Shown: positions 12,501 through 25,084 of the stretch, piece by piece
Layout: each line of letters starts with the position of its first letter
Numbering within the stretch: position 1 is the stretch's first letter
Source: Ditylenchus dipsaci
Taxonomy: Eukaryota > Nematoda > Chromadorea > Rhabditida > Anguinidae
Length of the DNA stretch: 64,000 bases
Assembly: GCA_004194705.1 (NCBI GenBank)
Contig: SADC01000322.1
Location: 310,001 to 374,000 of the forward strand
Direction: 5' to 3'
Program-made: the position numbers and the translations under genes
Notes under the pieces: generated by a model
The model's input: only the letters and a program-made list of their open reading frames with translations
What the model was told of the DNA's origin: nothing
Database searches by the model: none

Positions 12501-13611
12501 TACAACACTGGGTGGAATACAGCAATTTTCGGGCAAATTACAGACTTCAGAGGGCGCACTTGAATTACAGCCTCTTCTATTTTTTTACTCTAACATTGTG
12601 TTTGGCGCCCTCTTCTGCAGTGAATAATCCTTGACTACCAAAAATTATGTTTTCTAAAAGCTACGATTTTATTCCCATCTTCTAAATTATTGCTTTCTCA
12701 TTCTCGTGTCTTTCTTTGGCTTCCTTAGCTTCTAGGTCTAAAAAGTACATTTGAAAATGTGTGCTTATAGCTAAAACTTTCAACGATAATAAAAATGGTC
12801 AGGTTGGGGTTTAGAGGAGGATCGAATGTCTTTGAAGACATATCCTTTGCATCTCCTTCTTATTTGTGCATTAGCTTCTTCATTTATCCTCCAAATCTTA
12901 GTTTGTGCGCACATCCCTCCCCTCCATGTATTAATGCCAGCTTAGCTCCACACATACATTCCTCTAAATGAAACCTTTGTTTAGGGGCAGGGCGACTGCA
13001 CGGCTTCATTGCCCCTCTGTGTACACAACGATATAGGCATGTCAAACAAAAAATTATTTATTTTCCATTTAGTATTCTTATTCTGGACCTCAAAAATGCC
13101 TATGGGTGAGGGGTGTGTAGTTGGGCGCATTATTTTCTTTCCCAATTATGCTCTCACAAAATGATTGGTGTGCTCCTGCTGCTACTAACAGCTAATACTC
13201 CTGCTACTACAACCACTCTACTATTAAAAAGAGAGGGGTAATTCTGCCTGCCTCGCACAAACACTACTTTTTACTTCATGTTTATGGATGTAGGAGCAAC
13301 AAGCATTAGTTTTGATATGTTACACACGCCAAATCCTTTTTCTTTCTTTTCACGCCCCTCACAAAGTTTTGCCATTATTATATTAAGGCTTGTAGAAAAG
13401 TTGGCTAAATGGCCTGTTAGATGAATTAATTTTTGGATGTCCTTTTCAAAGCGCTACCGTAATTTCTGCTAAAGAACTCCTTAAACTTTTTTGAATATTA
13501 GTTTGTAATAGATACTGCTATAAAAAATAATCTACCTATAACTGTTTTTTGATTTTTTGACCATTCTAGCAAATGTATTTTTTGCATTTTTTAAGCTCGA
13601 CACCTGGCCAT

Positions 13612-13965
13612 ACTTACGCGTCCGCCGGCGGGCCACCGGGTAAAATTGGCGACTTTGGAATGCTGGCGGAGGCGGCTAAATTTTCGAAGTACCGGCGGAG
13701 GCGGCGGCGCTCATTTTTATAGACCCATTTTTATACATATTCAATACAGTTTTGTCAAATCACTTTTGATTTTTATTAGTAACAATGACTAGATAAACTT
13801 GTGCAAAGGGGATATAAATGTGCTATTTCGAGAAAAATAAACATAATGTTCCTATTGCAAAAGGAAAATTTACAAATAACACTTATTTTTTCCCGGCCGT
13901 CAGCCTTCCGCCGACGGACCTTCGAGAAAAATCTTCACTTTTAATGCGCTGGCGGTCGGCGCTTT
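13612..13965. repeat. GC-rich foldback element
   Basis: Arm 1 (about 13612-13710) has CGCGTCCGCCGGCGGGCCAC and GGCGGAGGCGGCGGCGC. Arm 2 (about 13890-13965) has CGGCCGTCAGCCTTCCGCCG and GCGCTGGCGGTCGGCGC in opposite sense. Both arms contain the inverted TTCGAAG/CTTCGA segment. Confidence 0.55.
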
Positions 13966-14857
13966 TTATTTATTTTTGGAAAACGCGCAAGTACTCATCT
14001 AGCTGCGCTCGAACCCTTTTTGCCACACCTGATTGACTAGTCCTGAAAATCGCAAAGATTTTGACTTTAAAAGAGTAAGGCAAAGATCAGATTACTTTAG
14101 ATCAAAATTATAAATATCATTTTTGAAATTTATCCTGAATTGTTTCAATCCATTTCAAACTACTGCAAACCGGCAGGTTGAAGCTGAACTTCTGCGGAAA
14201 GTCATTTGCAGACAAGATTTTTGCGGACCTACGTTTGCGTATGCATGTTTGCAGAATCAAATATGCGAAAAAACTTTTGTGGAGACGAAATTTAAAGACT
14301 GACATTTGCGTCACCAAATTTATAAACCGATTATGGGCCCTATCCTGAATGGGTACCATTTTTGCCTTCATTCCCATGTTTTTTATATCAATTTTAGCAC
14401 AAACGTTAGTCCATTTTTCGTCAAAATTGTCGAGCAAAGAAAATGAACTATTTGGACGAAATTTTCGAACGAATGGCAAAGATATACAAATATAAAAATA
14501 TTTGCAACAAAAAGAACCCCAGGGTGGACCAAGGAAAAAATGGTATCCATTCAGGATATAGCCGATTTATGTGTAACCAGATTTAAGGAGCAACATTATG
14601 AGAAGGCTCACTTAATTAATAATATATAGTCTTTATGTGATTCTGCAAATGTCGGTCTGTAAAAGTTTGTCGCAAATGTGGTTATCACACCGCGAATGCA
14701 TGTGGTGCCGATAATAAAATAATTAAGTTTTCAAATATTTCAGTTTTTACATTTAGCTGCGCTTTTTCAAAACGTCCCACCTACATTGTTTTATTTTTGC
14801 GAGAAAGTTTGCGGAAAATTGCAAGACTCTTCAAATATGACTGAAAAACAATTTTTA

Positions 14858-15194
14858 ACAAGGGAGGGACCCTGACTGTGACCTGGGGTTTTTTCAATAA
14901 ATTTTTATGCGCATATTCTTGTAGAACGTGCCCAAATCCTATGTGAATTTAGCCCCAACTGTGAAAGCTAACAAAAATTTTAGAAATGACTCATGGTCCA
15001 TGGGTCAGTTTAAAAAAACCATGTTAGGGTATCGAGGTGTTGTTAGAATTTTGAGTGACCCTTCTACCAGGTTTTGTAGACCTTCAGAGCTGGGGAGCCA
15101 GATTTGTTAGGAACTTGGGCACGCTTTACAAGGATACGCAGAAAGAAATTTGTCATCGAAGTTCCCCCAGGTCACAATCAGGGTCCTCCCTTGT
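14858..15194. repeat. MITE family A, copy 2
   Basis: Starts ACAAGGGAGGGACCCTGACT and ends with the inverted AGGGTCCTCCCTTGT. Its ~30-base terminal repeats are better kept than in the copy at 6941, and the interior is closely similar throughout. Confidence 0.85.
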
Positions 15195-16211
15195 AAATAT
15201 GTCCAATTTCCAAATATTCATACAATATATGTTAGTATAAAGTCGCTTTTTATTCATATTACATTTAATGGTAGTTAAGTTACATGAAAAGTTAATTGTT
15301 TCTACCCACGCGATTTCATCGACAATTTCCTTTTAAAAGTACTGCTTTTAAGAGGACACCCCATGCTACAAATTACATATTTTTTTCTTAAAAATATTTT
15401 TGTATTAATTTACATTTTTGTTCACAACAACAAGTTTAGCTAACAAGCTTAGATTGATTGCCAATATCAATTATCCAGTCAGCTTAGTAGCATTCCCTGA
15501 CCTTTAAAAAGCTAAGATTTGTACTTATTGATGCTTATTTCGAAATATTTTTCGTTCTAATAATTATAACCGGTATGAAAAAATGTTGAAAGCCCTATTG
15601 ATTTGAGAAGACATTGGACGAAATTAAAATGTAGCTGAGTGCAGGAGATTAATTGTATTCGTCCTATCCGTCACACAATTCCCTATAGGGGAATGTTTGG
15701 CACAATTGCATACCCACACTCACATGCATATTAACCCCCGTTGCATCAAGTCCGGCTTTCCACACAAAGACATTTTCCCATGTTACAAGCTATTTAATTT
15801 TGTTTCTAATTTTGTTAGGAACAAAAAAAGTTTCCCTCCTTTGACTTTTTTCAAATTAACAAGAGAATAGATTACACTAGTACTTGTTAGTTGCCTTCTA
15901 ATCCCTCCAAAGCAATTGCACTCAAAGGATTCCAAGTGGGGCTGGAAAATGGCAATTTTTTCAGCTTAATTTTAATTGTTTCTTTCAAATTATGTTTTTT
16001 GAGTAATATGTTATGTTTTTATCTTACAATCAAAGTGACACTCCAAAAAGTTCGTTGCTGCCTAGTGTCTGACACCTCTTTTGGCCTAAATTTTAAGCTC
16101 TTTTATCAATTTCTAGCCTGACAATATGGTTAAAAAAACTGCGAAAATTCCGATTTTACCGACCGATTTTTTGAAAGAAAAAAAACTGCATGAAAAAGTA
16201 AAAAATTCGAT

Positions 16212-16502
16212 ATAAAGTCAAACCTCAGTTATCCGGCGCACCTGGGGACCGGCCTCAAGATGACGGATAACTGCAGTGTCGGACGACAGATAACTGCAGT
16301 TTCACTATATCGTTTTCATAACAGGGTGTTACTCTAATGCAATTTTTTATGTTTTTTTTAACGATCCACAAAATCTGGATTTATGCAATTATTGTAGCTA
16401 TCAGAACAGAATTGATAAACGACTTAAACAATTCGGCCAAAAGAGTAGGTGGCAACAATTTTTTTGTAGTTTAACTATATTGAGGTTCGACTGTATTTAC
16501 AA
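16212..16502. repeat. Tigger/pogo-like MITE
   Basis: The left end reads AGTCAAACCTCAGTTATCCG and the right end is TGAGGTTCGACTGTA. The 'CTGGGGACCGGCC' word is shared with the elements at 21845, 22119 and 35537. The CAGTCGAACCTC...-type terminus with TA flanks is typical of Tigger/pogo mariner relatives (established knowledge). Confidence 0.6.
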
Positions 16503-17153
16503 TACAGTCAACGACTGTAATTTACCACTGTAGAGTTAGTAGTTATAAGTTTTTTATACACTTTTTAAAACCATTTCCTATGCGCAAGTTAGTTTTAATT
16601 CTGAGCAATTAAGTTAATTATATAAGTAGGGGGCTTTAACTTGACTAGTCCTCCTATTTTCGAACATTCGATTTTTGTTTTGGTAATAAATTATTAATTA
16701 AAATATCCACTTTTGTTTGATGAAGTCAGAGTCTATTGTTTTGGCCGCATTGACACTATTATTATGGCCAGATAGGTAGTACTTGTTCCTGCAAATGCAA
16801 TCAATGCAGCAGTGATAACCCAATTGATTTTCCACTCAAAAGAAATAAAAAAGTGGGGGAAGAAGATCGTTAAATTTGTTTATTTTAAGGCGGTAGTTTT
16901 CAAGTGTTTTTAAAACCATTAAATATATTTTCCCACTTGTCACCATGTTTTTTGCTTTAAAAATATATTTATGGACAAAAAAGTTGTTGAAAAATCTGTC
17001 GTTTCTAAATTTTTTCGGTTAATATCAGCCTAGTTTGCGACTAACTAACTCGTGATGTGTTTGCAAAATATTTATGTGTGTTGAGAGTCGCTGTAAAGTT
17101 AACGTGTAAATAAAAGTACTTATTACTAATTGTTTAGAGCGCCCTCCCATGTG

Positions 17154-19578
17154 ATGGGCAAAAACACAAGTAAATTGACTAACTCAGACAAAGATGGCAG
17201 GAGGAAACCCAAGAAGGCTAACAAGAAACTGCTACCTGAAGACTTGGAAGAGCTTGAAACTAAAACTTACTGTAAGTTTCATTTCAAAAAAATGCAGTGA
17301 ATTTCGTGAAAAAAATTTCACCTTTAGAAGTGTTTTTATAAATTCAGTTTTACATTGGGGGAAAAATCATAAGATATCAAAACATGTATTTAGATTTTAT
17401 CACAAATTTGTGGAATATAGCACTAAATTTTATTATTTTCATGTTTTTTTTTTCAAATTTTATTCAAAATTATTATACTCAGAAATTAATTTTATTTTGC
17501 TTATTCAAGTCTTATTCAACTTTCAGTTACCTTGTCTTTTTTATTTTTGAAACTTTTAAAAGAGCCAAAGCTAACGCTAATCGACAATAGCTAATTCGCA
17601 TCTAAAAATTAAACAATACGATAGGAATAAACCAAAAGTTGTGATTTTGCACACAAAGCTAACCTAGGACGAGCAAAATAAGAATAAGTTTCTGTATGTT
17701 TTTATTTGGCTAAAATGTTTATTCGGTGTCCTCCCAAAACACCCTATAAAAGTTTTTACTTTTAAACTTTGGCGACCGAGGTAAACCGACTTTAGTGGCT
17801 ACCTAGATCCCACAAAAAAATAATTTTGGAGTGATATTATTAATGAGCCTCAGTTTTATTAGAAATCTGTATGTGTGTTTCCCCTGTGAATTCATATAAT
17901 GACATTTACAAAGATTGACTAATTTTGTTTTAGTTACCAGGAAAGAACTGCGAAAATGGTACAAAGTAAGTTTGTATTACTCATTAAAACATTATTTATA
18001 AAAAGGTATAAAAATGTACATAAGTTGTTTATTTGTCTGGTGACCTAGTGCCGTTTAGGAAGTATCCACAAAGATATATTTCGCGTCTAGTAATTTGAAA
18101 AATAGTAACTTTATGAAAAGCCGCGGTTTCAAATTTTGAATTGCGGAGGAACAGTAGTCTTTAATTTAGAGCTCTACTCTTTTTAGATCTTTTACCCCTT
18201 TTATAATTGCTCGAGAGACTGTTAGAATAAAGAGTATTTCCGCGAAAACAAATTTTTAATCAAATATTTATTTTTTAACAAAAAATTTATAAATAATAAT
18301 GCTTGCAGACAAAATCTATGCCATTTTTTAACAAATTTAGTATTGGTCAAACAAATTTTAGCTCATATCTAACTTCGATTCAAATTTTGAAAGCGTGTTA
18401 CAAAAAACGATGATCGCTTTCATAGTTGACAAAGCTAAATAAAAGATCGATAAAATTTCGTTAATACAGGGCGGCCATCTCAAAATTTTCAAAAAAGGAC
18501 ATTTGTGCAAAAAGGACGTTTTGACCAATTTTGAAGTGAAAAGTAAATTTTATCTAGTGTTTATTGCCATTACGAAGCGAAAAAAAAGATTTTGACTAAA
18601 ATTTCAAAATAAAAGACTTGGGATTCCAAATAAAAGAACAAATTTTTTTAAAAAAGACATATGGCAGCCCTGCGTTAATTTGCTAAAACAAAAGCTATAC
18701 CATCGTAGATCTATGTAAGGGATACATGAGAGATGGATTCAGTTGCTTTTTACGCTGAGCGTTTCTTATATAGAGGTTCCTTGTGTAGAGAAAAGACTGT
18801 ATCAATTTTTCAAATTTTTAAAATAAAATTAAACTGACAATTTAAACTAATTTTATATTTTTGGTAGCAAACTGTCACATTGTTTTTTAGGACTTTGTTC
18901 GTGACTGCCCTAGCGGAGAACTTAAACTAGACGAATTCCAGAATATTTATAAACAGTTTTTCCCCAACGGTGATCCTTCTAAGTTTGCCAGCTTTGTATT
19001 TAATGTATTTGATGATAATCGGGTATCTATAATTTTTTTTGTAATCAGCAACTCTTTACTAATTAAATTTTCAGGATGGTCACATATCTTTCAAAGAATT
19101 TATCGCTGCACTTTCTATCACCTCTAGAGGCTCTTTAGATGAAAAGTTGGACTGGGCCTTTTCTTTATATGATGTCGACAAAGATGGATTTATAACCAAG
19201 GTTAGTGGAAAGTAATGAAATAGCCCGATTTATAATATTCAAAGCTTTCAGGAAGAAATGGCTAATATTGTAGACGCCATTTATTCCATGATTGGAAATA
19301 TGCTTGAGCTGCCCAAAGATGAAGACACCCCACAAAAACGAGTAGAAAAGATATTTTCAAATATGGATCTAGTAAATTTAAAAATATTTCGACCATTCTA
19401 TAACAGCAAAGATTTCTAGAACTTTGATGGAAAACTAACCAGAGAAGAATTCAAACAGGGCAGTAAAAACGACCCATGGATAGTTCAGGTAAAACGGTCA
19501 GTTGAAAACAATCAAAATATTAAAATATTTTAGGCTTTAACAATGGAAATGGCACCCGAAGAACCCAAAACGACTTAA
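17154..19578 (+). CDS. ncs-1: Neuronal calcium sensor 1 / frequenin (7 exons, 213 aa)
   Basis: Exons 17154-17271, 17934-17965, 18891-19022, 19075-19200, 19252-19371, 19420-19488 and 19534-19578; total 642 nt with matching phases. It starts MGKNTSKL, an N-myristoylation signal (Gly2, Ser6). Four EF-hands follow. The first is inactive (DCPSGE, with the Cys-Pro typical of NCS proteins). EF2 (about 91-102), EF3 ([12 protein letters not shown], 127-138) and EF4 (175-186) look able to bind calcium. It is a membrane-associated Ca2+ sensor that tunes neurotransmission. Two oddities: about 20 extra residues, many basic ([12 protein letters not shown]), sit between the myristoyl site and the first helix, and the tail ends [11 protein letters not shown] instead of the usual LYDGLV-like end. 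AATAAA at 19631-19636. Confidence 0.92.
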
Positions 19579-19997
19579 TGTGACAGAGTTGAAAATTGCG
19601 TTTATATTTCTAAGTTGTCAGTTGTAAACTAATAAATTTTCCATATAACATGTGCAGCACACAATCTATTATAGACAAAAATCAATTTTGAAATGCGTGT
19701 CATGCGAAATGGTTCCCTTTTCGAAAGCGGTACCTGGCAAACACCAAACCCATAACTCTTGTTATGGTCGATGAAATTATTTCGCCAAATTTATTTCCCT
19801 AATAAGTGTTGTGTAAAAGCGTGGATCACCACCCGTCAACCTATTGTTTGCACATTTGCAGTCAAGCTTTGTTTACCTCCTTTAATTATTTAAGCAAATT
19901 TGGATAGTTGTAAAAAAGGAGGGTGTATTAAGCTTAACATAATTAAATGAATGCCTCTAAAAGCTACAAGTAAAGCTACCAAAAGCTACACAAAGGC

Positions 19998-20722
19998 ATG
20001 TTGCTTGCCTATTTTACATTCTGTCTTATTAACTTAGTATTGTCACAGTGCCCGCCTGGATTTTTTCCTGATGGCTGTCTGTTAATGATTAAAATTTTTA
20101 ATTTTAGAGGAAAACATTTTAATTTTTAGTCTGTCCGTTTCCGCAGCTAGCATGCCATGATCCTCGAGAACAGTGCATACGACAAATTTGTTGTATATTA
20201 ATTATTAACATTACTGAACATTTGTTTGAATCAAACCGCTGTTTGAACTTTCAGGCGAATATATAGGATTTCCTTTGGGTGGGGCTTTTGGAACTGTTGG
20301 TATGCCACTTAATGGTGGTTTAGGTGGATTTTCGGAAAAGCAAAAATGACGAAAATTCTCTTCTATTCAGGCTTACCTCCTTATATGGGCGGGCTACCTA
20401 ATTTAGGTAAGGCTAATAACAAATAGCTAAACTGCCTGCTACTAATATACTTTTAGGGGCTGGGCTAAATATACCCGCATGCTCTGACTTAATACCTCAA
20501 TGTCTGCTGTTCCACACCTACTGCAGTCTTCCTGTGAGTTTTGTGTCTTTTTTTTCAATTGTTAGCAAAGCATTAAAATCTGTTAAGAGAATTGCTGAAA
20601 TATGTATGGCCACCTGTGGATTATGTGGAGGAATCGGTCTGGGCATAGGTCACGCAGGATTTGTTAGCCCTAATTCAATGCGGCTTGGAGTGCCTCCACC
20701 TTACTTAGGATTTGGAAAATAA
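19998..20722 (+). CDS. Secreted ShKT-domain protein (5 exons, 169 aa)
   Basis: Exons 19998-20076, 20130-20189, 20255-20323, 20371-20406 and 20457-20722 total 510 nt with consistent phase. A signal peptide (MLLAYFTFCLINLVLSQ, residues 1-17) is followed by a Cys-rich segment, then a Gly/Pro/Leu-rich linker (GFPLGGAFG, GLPPYMGGLP). The C-terminal six-cysteine ShKT module has C-x6-C-x6-C, a long loop, then CMATCGLC. The last motif is the family signature. The loop between Cys3 and Cys4 (about 24 residues) is longer than usual. Such proteins are common, variable secreted or cuticle-associated proteins in nematodes; no toxin activity is implied. The exon 1 donor (GTCTGT) is the weakest joint. A possible AATAAA lies at 21119. 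Confidence 0.7.
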
Positions 20723-21574
20723 TTTTTTTCACCGGTGTTTAGCCCGGCAATGGCGGACTGTGGTGTTTGAAAATTCAGGTGAACTTTTTGATATACAGCA
20801 TGAAGATCACGAAACCAGGCATCAAAACTAAAGTTCAGCGCTCTCGACTAGCTATGGGGTTTTTAGGCTGGTTATCAATTACTTTTGTTAGCTCAACACC
20901 TTCTTTTGAACAATTACACACCCTTATAAAGCTTAGAAAAATGCTCTTTCATAAATATAAAAGAAGATTCTGAGATAAAAAGTCATTACTAACCAGCGTA
21001 AAGAAAACCATACCTGTTTCGGGCTATTTGAGTGCATGTGATCTTCGTGGTTTATATCAAAAGATTAATCTAAGTAGTCAAACGTTACGGTACGCTGTTC
21101 CCGTGTTAATTCTGTGATAATAAAGAGTTTCTAAGTTTTAAATTTTAAAATGTACACTACATTAGTCAAACATTTCAACGATTATGATTAAATATTATGA
21201 TTAAAAAAACAAATTCGATCGGAGACAATTGATTTGATACAGATACGGTTTGCTTTGAAAATATAAATTAGCACCCTGTGATTACTTCGACTTGATCTAA
21301 ACAGATACGGATTCAAGAAGACTCATTAGCATAAGAAAAAAATTCTTATAATAAAATTCTCTTAAAATTATAGATTTATTATCGAAAGTCCCAAAAGTTA
21401 GGTACGAAGTGTCTCTAATGAAGTCTCAAGTCATATTTGCAAGACTAAAAAATCAGAAGCTCTTCGAAAACTTCCAGAAGTCCACCAATTTTGACAGTAA
21501 ACAACCGAAAACTGGCTGACCTTAGAAGGTGTTCAGTTCGCGATATTCGAGTGTACAACGAATTCATCTCTTAA

Positions 21575-22040
21575 AAAGACCATTGCCGTTGCTGACAATG
21601 AGAATTTTACACATTTAAATGCGCTAGAGAGACTTTTTTATAAAAAAAGATTAAATTATGATAGTAATTAAAATATGAAAAAAAGAACGGGCAGTATCTA
21701 GGCTATAACTCAAAATGCTATAACTCAAGATTAATTTATACAGGCTTTTCAGTAAAGGCTTCAGGCTTTTCAGTAAAGTTCACAAACAATAAAAAAATTG
21801 CTTGAAATCCGGTAAAAAAAGTTTCATGGGATCAAATTATCGTTACAGTCAACTCCCGATTTAGTGTACACCTTGGTTTAGTGTACACCTGGATTAAATT
21901 ATTTTTGCCCGCTGTTAATTAAAATGACTAGAATGAACCCTCGATTTAGTGTACACTCAATTTAGTGTACACCTGGAGCCGGTCCCCAGTGTGTACACTA
22001 AATCGGGAGTTGACTGTATCGGCAACGACAACGATCCTTT
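21575..22040. repeat. Family C foldback with nested Tigger-like MITE
   Basis: Outer ends: CCATTGCCGTTGCTGACAAT near 21591 and TCGGCAACGACAACG near 22020. Nested inside at 21845-22018 is a TA-flanked element beginning CAGTCAACTCCCGATTTAGT and ending with its exact reverse complement ACTAAATCGGGAGTTGACTG, with several internal GATTTAGTGTACACC copies. Confidence 0.75.
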
Positions 22041-22118
22041 AAAGTTTCTTTGATAAAAAAAAGTAGCGATGAAGGTCAGCTAAATGTTTTTGTATTAGTT
22101 TATTTGTTTGTGAAACAC

Positions 22119-22308
22119 ATACAGTCTACTCTCGATAAACTGGCACCCCTGGGGACCAGCCTGGGGTGCCAGTTTATCGGGGTGCCAGTTTAGTGGGATG
22201 TTACTTTGCCTAATTTCTCTGTCGGCCAGCCAAATAGGGCTTTTTCAAAGTGCCAGTTTATCGAGGGTGCCAGTTTATTGGAGTGCCAGTTTAACGAGAG
22301 TACACTGT
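22119..22308. repeat. Tigger-like MITE made of CCAGTTTATCG repeats
   Basis: Begins TACAGTCTACTCTCGATAAA and ends GTTTAACGAGAGTACACTGTA (inverted ends). The interior repeats GGTGCCAGTTTATCG-type words on both strands and contains CTGGGGACCAGCC, matching the sister elements. Confidence 0.75.
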
Positions 22309-22898
22309 AGAGAAAAGAAAGAAAAGCAAATGTGAACATGAGTTTTCTAATTTATTCCTTTAAATCATCAAATTGAATGTTGGCTAATCTTTTTTGCTTT
22401 TTGACTATCGCTGCTTCTTTCAAATATCAGCCTTTGAAGATAACAGACTATTATAAGTAATTCTTCTTCATACGCCAATTTTTTATAGAATTTTTTATTT
22501 CTGAAATATTCTGCCAAATTTAATTGGATCAAATTGAAATTTCCTGGCTCATGTCTGAAATCTCCCGGCTAATTTCTGTATTTTCCCCGCTAATTCTTAA
22601 ACACTTGTTTTCTCAATGAATTTTTTTTGGACTAGCTTGTAGCCCTGCTTTTCTATTTTCTAACGCGTTTTTAAATGACCTGTTATGCTTTAGAAAGCAT
22701 TATGGAAAGCTAGTTTATATAAAACAATTAGTTGTTTCATAAAAATAAACTTTTCTAAATGTTATCTAAATCATAAAATGTCAGTTAACAGCTCGTTAGC
22801 AATGCATGAGATAGAATTCTTTGATGATATTATAACTAAAGCTAAAAACCCCTTGACATTTTAAATTATATAATTTTGCTACATTATTTTGCAGAATC

Positions 22899-25084
22899 AT
22901 GTCCTCTTTTACGTTAACAAATTTGAATGTAGACAAAGAGCATCTAGACAGTATTTTTGTTGGCCCGACAAATACTAGTAAGTGTTCCAAATTCAGTCTT
23001 TTCAGCAATTTACTCTTCAGGAGCCATTTATGCCAAGCAATTGGTTTCACACCACTGGAAAACGGTTGTGGGTGTGCTGGCAGCAGTTTTCATTGCAGTT
23101 TTCTTTGTACACACTGTCTACCACTTGCAGAAGCTGGAATCTGAGCTGACTGAACACAAGGAAAATTCGAAAGAGCGTGATGCAAAAGCAACCCTGAAAC
23201 TGCTGGAGCTGAAGTCTGAGCTTACTGAACACAAGGGAAATTTGGAAGATAGAGGTTGTTTGGAGAATAGAGGTTGAGATAGAAGTTGAATTTATTGCAG
23301 GTGAACTTCGGAGAAAGCTGGTGTTTACCTTCAACACTATACCGCTGTTTCATGAACCCAACAATGAGTTGAAATCTGAACAAAAAGAAATTGGTGGAAA
23401 TCTCTGATAAATTTATTACATAAAAAATTACTTCAAAATTCAGACAAAGTGGTTTGGTTATTTTGGAAAGACACAGTCTCCTAAAGTCCAACAAAAGAAC
23501 CAAAATTTATTCGACTCAAGCTCATGTTATTTTATAATATCCTTCGCTTCTTGGTGTGAACTCTGAAAAGCACTCCGTTTTCAATAGAAAAAACCAACAA
23601 TCAACAAAAAATTCTATGAATTGATTGTAAATTCAAAAAAAAAGACTTCCAGAAATAACTTTAGCATGCTTTGGGAACTGTGAAATACAAAACAAGAGCG
23701 GGAAAGCCCATTTGAAATAAAAAAAATTGACCAGAATTTTACTCTCTGCCTTGGGGACCAAGGTGAACCAACCTAAACGGGTATCCATACACCCTAAGGC
23801 TAGATCGGCACCTCTTTTGTTACACAACATTATTCGACACTCATTTTTGCTTAACATGATTAGAACTTGAAAACACAGTTTTGGATTTGTAGAAATAGCG
23901 TAATTTAGCTCAATCTTATCATTGTTTGCTGTAAAGTTGGCAAAAAAGCGTATTCCTTAGTTTGGGGCCCTCCTAAATTTTCGAAAAGTGACCCAAATAT
24001 ACGTTTTTGACTACTTTTTATGCTTGATAGGATGCGAGAAACATTCATAAGCAGTTTATGATTTAAAATTTTTTACTATCCTCAAAAAAATTGGCTTCAA
24101 GTTCTCAAAGGTAGGTAGTCTTTTTATGGTATTTTTGAAGAAATTTTGTGTTTTAGGATGAGGCTTATGCAATTGTAGGCCAACGCATCTTAGGACGGAC
24201 TCAAATATGGTTTTTAATCTTTTTTTTCAATGTGGAAAACATGTTTCAGTCCGTCCTAACATACCCTGGCCTACACCTGCCTAAATGTAAACCAAATTAT
24301 GCCTAGGATGATAAATCAACAAAAAAATGACGGTAAGGTACCCTAAAAGACCATCTAACTTTACGAACTTGAAGTCGATTTTTTGAGAAAAGTATAAATT
24401 CTTAAATCAGAAACTGCTTATGAATGTTTGTTGTATCTTGAAAAGTAGTCCCAGACGTATATTGGGTAACTTTTCGAAAATTCAAGAGGGGCCCCAGAAG
24501 TGTTGAAACTAAAAATCAGGTGTAACTGCTTGATTTCTTGTTCTCAGACAATTTTCAACTGATTTTCGAAATGACTCTACGTTTCTAAAGAAAAACTACA
24601 GTCTAGAGATGATATAACAGCAGTGTTAGAGACAGGCTGAAAGTGCTCTTGTATAAGAAGTGCAGTTATATCGACACTACCAAGAACAAAACACATGTTA
24701 TTTTTTCAGGTTTTTGTCAGTGAAAAGAACTGGCGCATATGACGAATACCTAAAATTGGAGGTGCATAGACTTAAAAGCAATAGCTCTATTATTCTGCAT
24801 GTTGCACATACTGTGGCTCTGATTGGAACAAAGGACATTATAAGTCTTGAGGTATATGTTTGCCAAAAAATTATTAAACAAAGAAAAATATTTAGGATAA
24901 AGCAGTGTTTCAACCAGAGAACGAATATTTCAGCCACGGTTTTTACTGGTCCTACTTTTCCAAACCTGCAAATGGATTCATTGACGCTGCTTTCAAAGCC
25001 ACCATCGAAGTTCATCTGTCCATTCGAAAAACTCTTACAGATTTGAATCTTACCGCTCTAGTTGCTAGTCAAAATTTGTTTTAA
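22899..25084 (+). CDS. Membrane-anchored MATH-like protein, paralogue 1 (splice site lost, possibly inactive)
   Basis: Exons by comparison with paralogue 2: 22899-22977, 23021-23254, 23301-23406, 24710-24851 and 24896-25084. The first ATG lies 4 bases after TTTTGCAG. Predicted product: short N-terminal tail (MSSFTLTNLNVDKEH), one transmembrane helix (VVGVLAAVFIAVFFV), a Leu/Glu/Lys coiled coil with two ELTEHK repeats, then a MATH/TRAF-like beta domain (KEIGG, LKLEVHRL, WSYFSKPANGFID). Phases agree across all five exons, but the exon 3 donor, GT in paralogue 2, is AT here. Reading on meets a stop at 23405-23407, giving a truncated protein without most of the MATH-like domain. Intron 3 (1.3 kb) contains a foldback. 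AATAAA at 25178. MATH assignment is by pattern only. Confidence 0.6.
23945..24497. repeat. Foldback element in intron 3 of MATH-like paralogue 1
   Basis: The left arm (TTTGGGGCCCTCCTAAATTT..., then AACATTCATAAGCAGTTT) is repeated inverted at 24405-24497 (AAACTGCTTATGAATGTTTG... AAATTCAAGAGGGGCCCC). Nested at 24160-24300 is an inverted 'GTAGGCCAACGCATCTTAGG' / 'CCTAACATACCCTGGCCTAC' element that recurs near 55435, 59520 and 63960. Confidence 0.7.

Larger units (their letters stand above)
11166..17153. other. Gene-free 6-kb stretch with repeats
   Basis: I see no gene model here. It contains a minisatellite (12150-12500), a GC-rich foldback (13612-13965), MITE family A copy 2 and a Tigger/pogo-like MITE (about 16212-16502). 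The remainder is AT-rich and anonymous. Confidence 0.5.
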
